DNA from: Trichaptum fuscoviolaceum
Lineage: Eukaryota; Basidiomycota; Agaricomycetes; Hymenochaetales; Trichaptaceae
Direction of reading: 5' to 3'
Length of the DNA: 64,000 nucleotides
Assembly: GCA_910574455.1 (NCBI GenBank)
Contig: CAJSYZ010000011.1
Location: 1,984,001-2,048,000, forward strand
The notes beneath the pieces were generated by a model, which saw nothing but the letters and a program-made list of their open reading frames with translations, made no database searches and was not told the DNA's origin. Every line of letters starts with the position of its first letter. The stretch's first letter is position 1. A program made the translations under genes and the position numbers. This document shows, piece by piece, positions 61,904 to 64,000 of the stretch.

Positions 61904-62945
61904 TCAAGCCTCGAAGTTCTTGATGTACTTATCCGGTAAGGGTGAGTGGCTTTGGCTCAGGGCCAAAGCTACAGCAAACGTGCTGTGAACGTCAATAGCT
62001 GCATCTAGTATTCCAGTACAGCAGATCATGCAAGTGAGAACTTGAAGATGGTTGATCTTGAACAACAGAATGATAACTTACACTCTTTTTGTGCCGCTGA
62101 TAGCTCGTCAGCTGCCCAGTCACTCATTGTGACCTCACTACTCTTCTTGACGTTCAGCCTCAATACTTCTCCCACTATTTTTTCGAGCTTGACAGTCGGA
62201 GTCGGATGCTGGAACCAGAGACGAGGGTTTAAGAGCAGTTGGGACCAGGTCGGGTTTTTGGGCCAGACTTCCGGGTAGACAACGCGTGCCCAATCTGTCA
62301 GATCGACACAGGAGCGCACAGAGGTGCGAAACTTGCGCTTTATACGCACTGCGTCACCTGCCATTTCTTCTGTTAGGCCACCTCGCAGGAGAAAAGATAA
62401 GTTATTCATACCGTTGATTCCTGCGGAAATTTTCATGACTGTACCATCCCCAAGGAGTTGCGCCAACGTAGGGGGAAGGTCAGTAAGAGTATGCGTCCTG
62501 ACTAGATAAATGTGGTGTTGAACTGCGAGTTGGATGAGGTCCATGCGATGATTGGGCCCTTCTCCGCCACTTGCCCACTCGATGTCGATCGAGACAAATC
62601 TACTAGCTGGTACCTGTGGCAATGATGCATATATTGCAGTCACTGCATTGTCCACATCCAAGCCCGTGCGACACTGTATCGGAACTATATTATGGAGCCT
62701 ATATTGATGTAATTCGGAGAGAGGTGTTGGTGGTACCCCAAGAAGATCAAGAAACGTTTGCAGTTTCTTGTGTATCTAGCAACAAGTCAGTGTACAGATC
62801 TTGATATGAATGAAACAAGTACCTTCGTTTGAGCCCTTGCTGTCCACCGTTGAACGAGCTGAAAGCGGAGGACGGTGCGGAGGTGCAGGCGTGCGTAATC
62901 AAGGGAGAGGAGGATGAGAAGGATAGTACGAAGATTTGAGAACAT
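61904..62945 (-). CDS. 3'-5' exonuclease-like protein (DEDDy, RNase D/WRN-exo type)
   Basis: Three exons. Exon 1 (ATG 62945) encodes a hydrophobic start, MFSNLRTILLILLSLDYARL. Exon 2 gives QTFLDLLGVPPTPLSELHQY and then the exonuclease core. Exo I is FVSIDIEW (Asp and Glu present). The Exo II region reads MKISAGINGMNNLSFLLRGG, where the usual Asp seems to be Met. Then RSCVDLTDWAR and MSDWAADELSAAQKEYAAID carry Exo III, with Tyr and Asp restored by splicing through the CTAG acceptor. Exon 3 continues VHSTFAVALALSQ and ends KNFEA at 61904. The family trims RNA or DNA 3' ends using two metal ions. Loss of the second Asp would weaken or abolish catalysis, so this may be an inactive relative. The N-terminal hydrophobic stretch is unusual for a nuclear enzyme. 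Confidence 0.75.
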
Positions 62946-64000
62946 GATTCACGGTGGAATGGCTTGATGATGATCTTGGGGACAATACCCGCTCCCCTTC
63001 ACACTTATACAAAGTAGTTGAAGTCAGTTTTCTGATTTCCCATTCTTCTAGAAAGAGAGAGGGAGCTATTAGTGCTTTGTACTATGACTCGGATAAACCG
63101 CAAGTTGAACTGATAGTAGGAGATGACAAATGATTTCTTCCGGATGACTTGATTATAAGGCTTCTTTTCATTTTAAGCACAAACGAACAAGAAAATGAGT
63201 CATGTTAACTCCGAAGAAGTCGGGAGGATTACAACCCACTGCACAAGAAGCTGCTCCATCAGCTCTAGAAGGATTTCGAAGAAAGCCATGAGTAACTCAC
63301 CATACAACAGTCATCCCTGTACACAACCCGAAAACTTGAACTAGAACCGTGCCAAAATGGGAAATGGGCCAACTTGAATGCATCCCAACCCGCTTCGGAA
63401 GGAGTAATTTGCATGAAGGCGCGTTTCTCGTCCTCGGAGCTGAGGGAATTGCACTGTCGGCCGATGATGGACTCATACTGCACATTGAAACCGAGTGTTC
63501 TCCGTTTAGGCGGCAATGGTGGCGGGGCAGAGGTGTTTGGCAAGGAATGGGGACACGACAAGTTGACAACAACTTGGATGATGTCGAAAATGCAGTTATA
63601 TTTTTCCCTTTGCGGCATTTGCAAATTGAGTTGTGAGTCGCTTTGTCGACCTTTGTGCATGCAAGCGGAATATTGGGATGCATCAAACTGCCCGGTGATA
63701 CATAGCCCCGTATATACGAATCCGACCGCGCAACTTTGCAACCTTCCCTCTCCAGCATCCTTCCCATGTTTTTGGGCTCTTTACGCCGCTCAGGCCAGGC
63801 GAACTTAGGATTAGATGTCGATTGAGCAGGGATCCCTGAAGTGAGAGTAGACGGTAGGGATAGAGACTCGTCCCGACTGACTGCTCAGCGCGAGTCCTGT
63901 GGCCGCTTATTGTTGAGCTTGAGATGGTCGAGGAAAAGAGGAACGATGGAACGAGAAGAAGCTGACGCGGCCATCGTTCCTTCTGGTGACAAGAAAGTTG
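62946..64000. other. Right-edge stretch, one unassigned minus-strand frame
   Basis: A minus-strand frame around 63265-63600 reads TSAPPPLPPKRRTLGFNVQY, then IGRQCNSLSSEDEKRAF and ITPSEAGWDAFKLAHFPFW. It looks coding, with acceptor/donor-like edges, but I cannot name the family or define its ends. Nothing else recognisable up to the window edge. Confidence 0.35.

Overview
The window is nuclear DNA of a filamentous basidiomycete, most likely an agaricomycete. Genes carry many short (about 50-70 nt) GT-AG introns. The window holds a tandem and dispersed set of P450s typical of mushroom-forming fungi, a polarity protein of the Spa2 family, a Kre6/Skn1-type glucan protein and a KDZ-class transposon. 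I see no rRNA, tRNA or CRISPR. The species cannot be named from the sequence alone.

Layout. 0.9-1.8 kb: an F-box-like hypothetical gene. 2.2-8.3 kb: two closely related tandem P450 genes on the minus strand. 9.7-17.6 kb: PEX1 (peroxisome biogenesis AAA ATPase) and a Spa2-like polarity scaffold, both plus. 17.9-21.2 kb: a very-long-chain 3-ketoacyl-CoA reductase (IFA38 type) and a class I-like histone deacetylase, both minus and only 33 bp apart. 21.3-21.85 kb: a 545-bp MITE sitting between the deacetylase and a divergent nicotinamidase (22.0-22.9 kb). 25.1-27.1 kb: a Kre6/Skn1 GH16 membrane protein. 27.7-29.9 kb: a third P450. 46.8-48.9 kb and 53.8-55.9 kb: two more P450s, flanking a glutaryl-CoA dehydrogenase and a divergently transcribed, probably mitochondrial protein with an RRM-like segment. 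58.7-60.5 kb: a decayed group III histidine kinase. 61.9-62.9 kb: a DEDDy 3'-5' exonuclease-like gene.

The most striking object is a 15.3-kb giant DNA transposon (31458-46752) bounded by perfectly identical 76-bp inverted repeats. On its plus strand it encodes a KDZ transposase with a CxC2-type cysteine cluster. On its minus strand it carries cargo: an HMG-box-like/AT-hook protein, two tandem paralogues of an unrecognised acidic-tailed family that share an intron position, and an Spt5-like (NGN + KOW) transcription elongation factor paralogue. It also contains an 11-copy 51-bp minisatellite, a 164-bp nested fold-back element and a 16-bp subterminal tandem array whose core resembles the inverted repeats. 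Both the transposase and the Spt5-like gene need two single-base frame corrections each. None of the host genes I translated needs one, so this copy looks recently mobile but now decaying. It lies 27 bp upstream of the start codon of the fourth P450 and appears to have separated that gene from its TATA box.

The host genes do not form an obvious pathway: no PKS, NRPS or terpene synthase is present, so the P450s look like a dispersed family expansion rather than a biosynthetic cluster.
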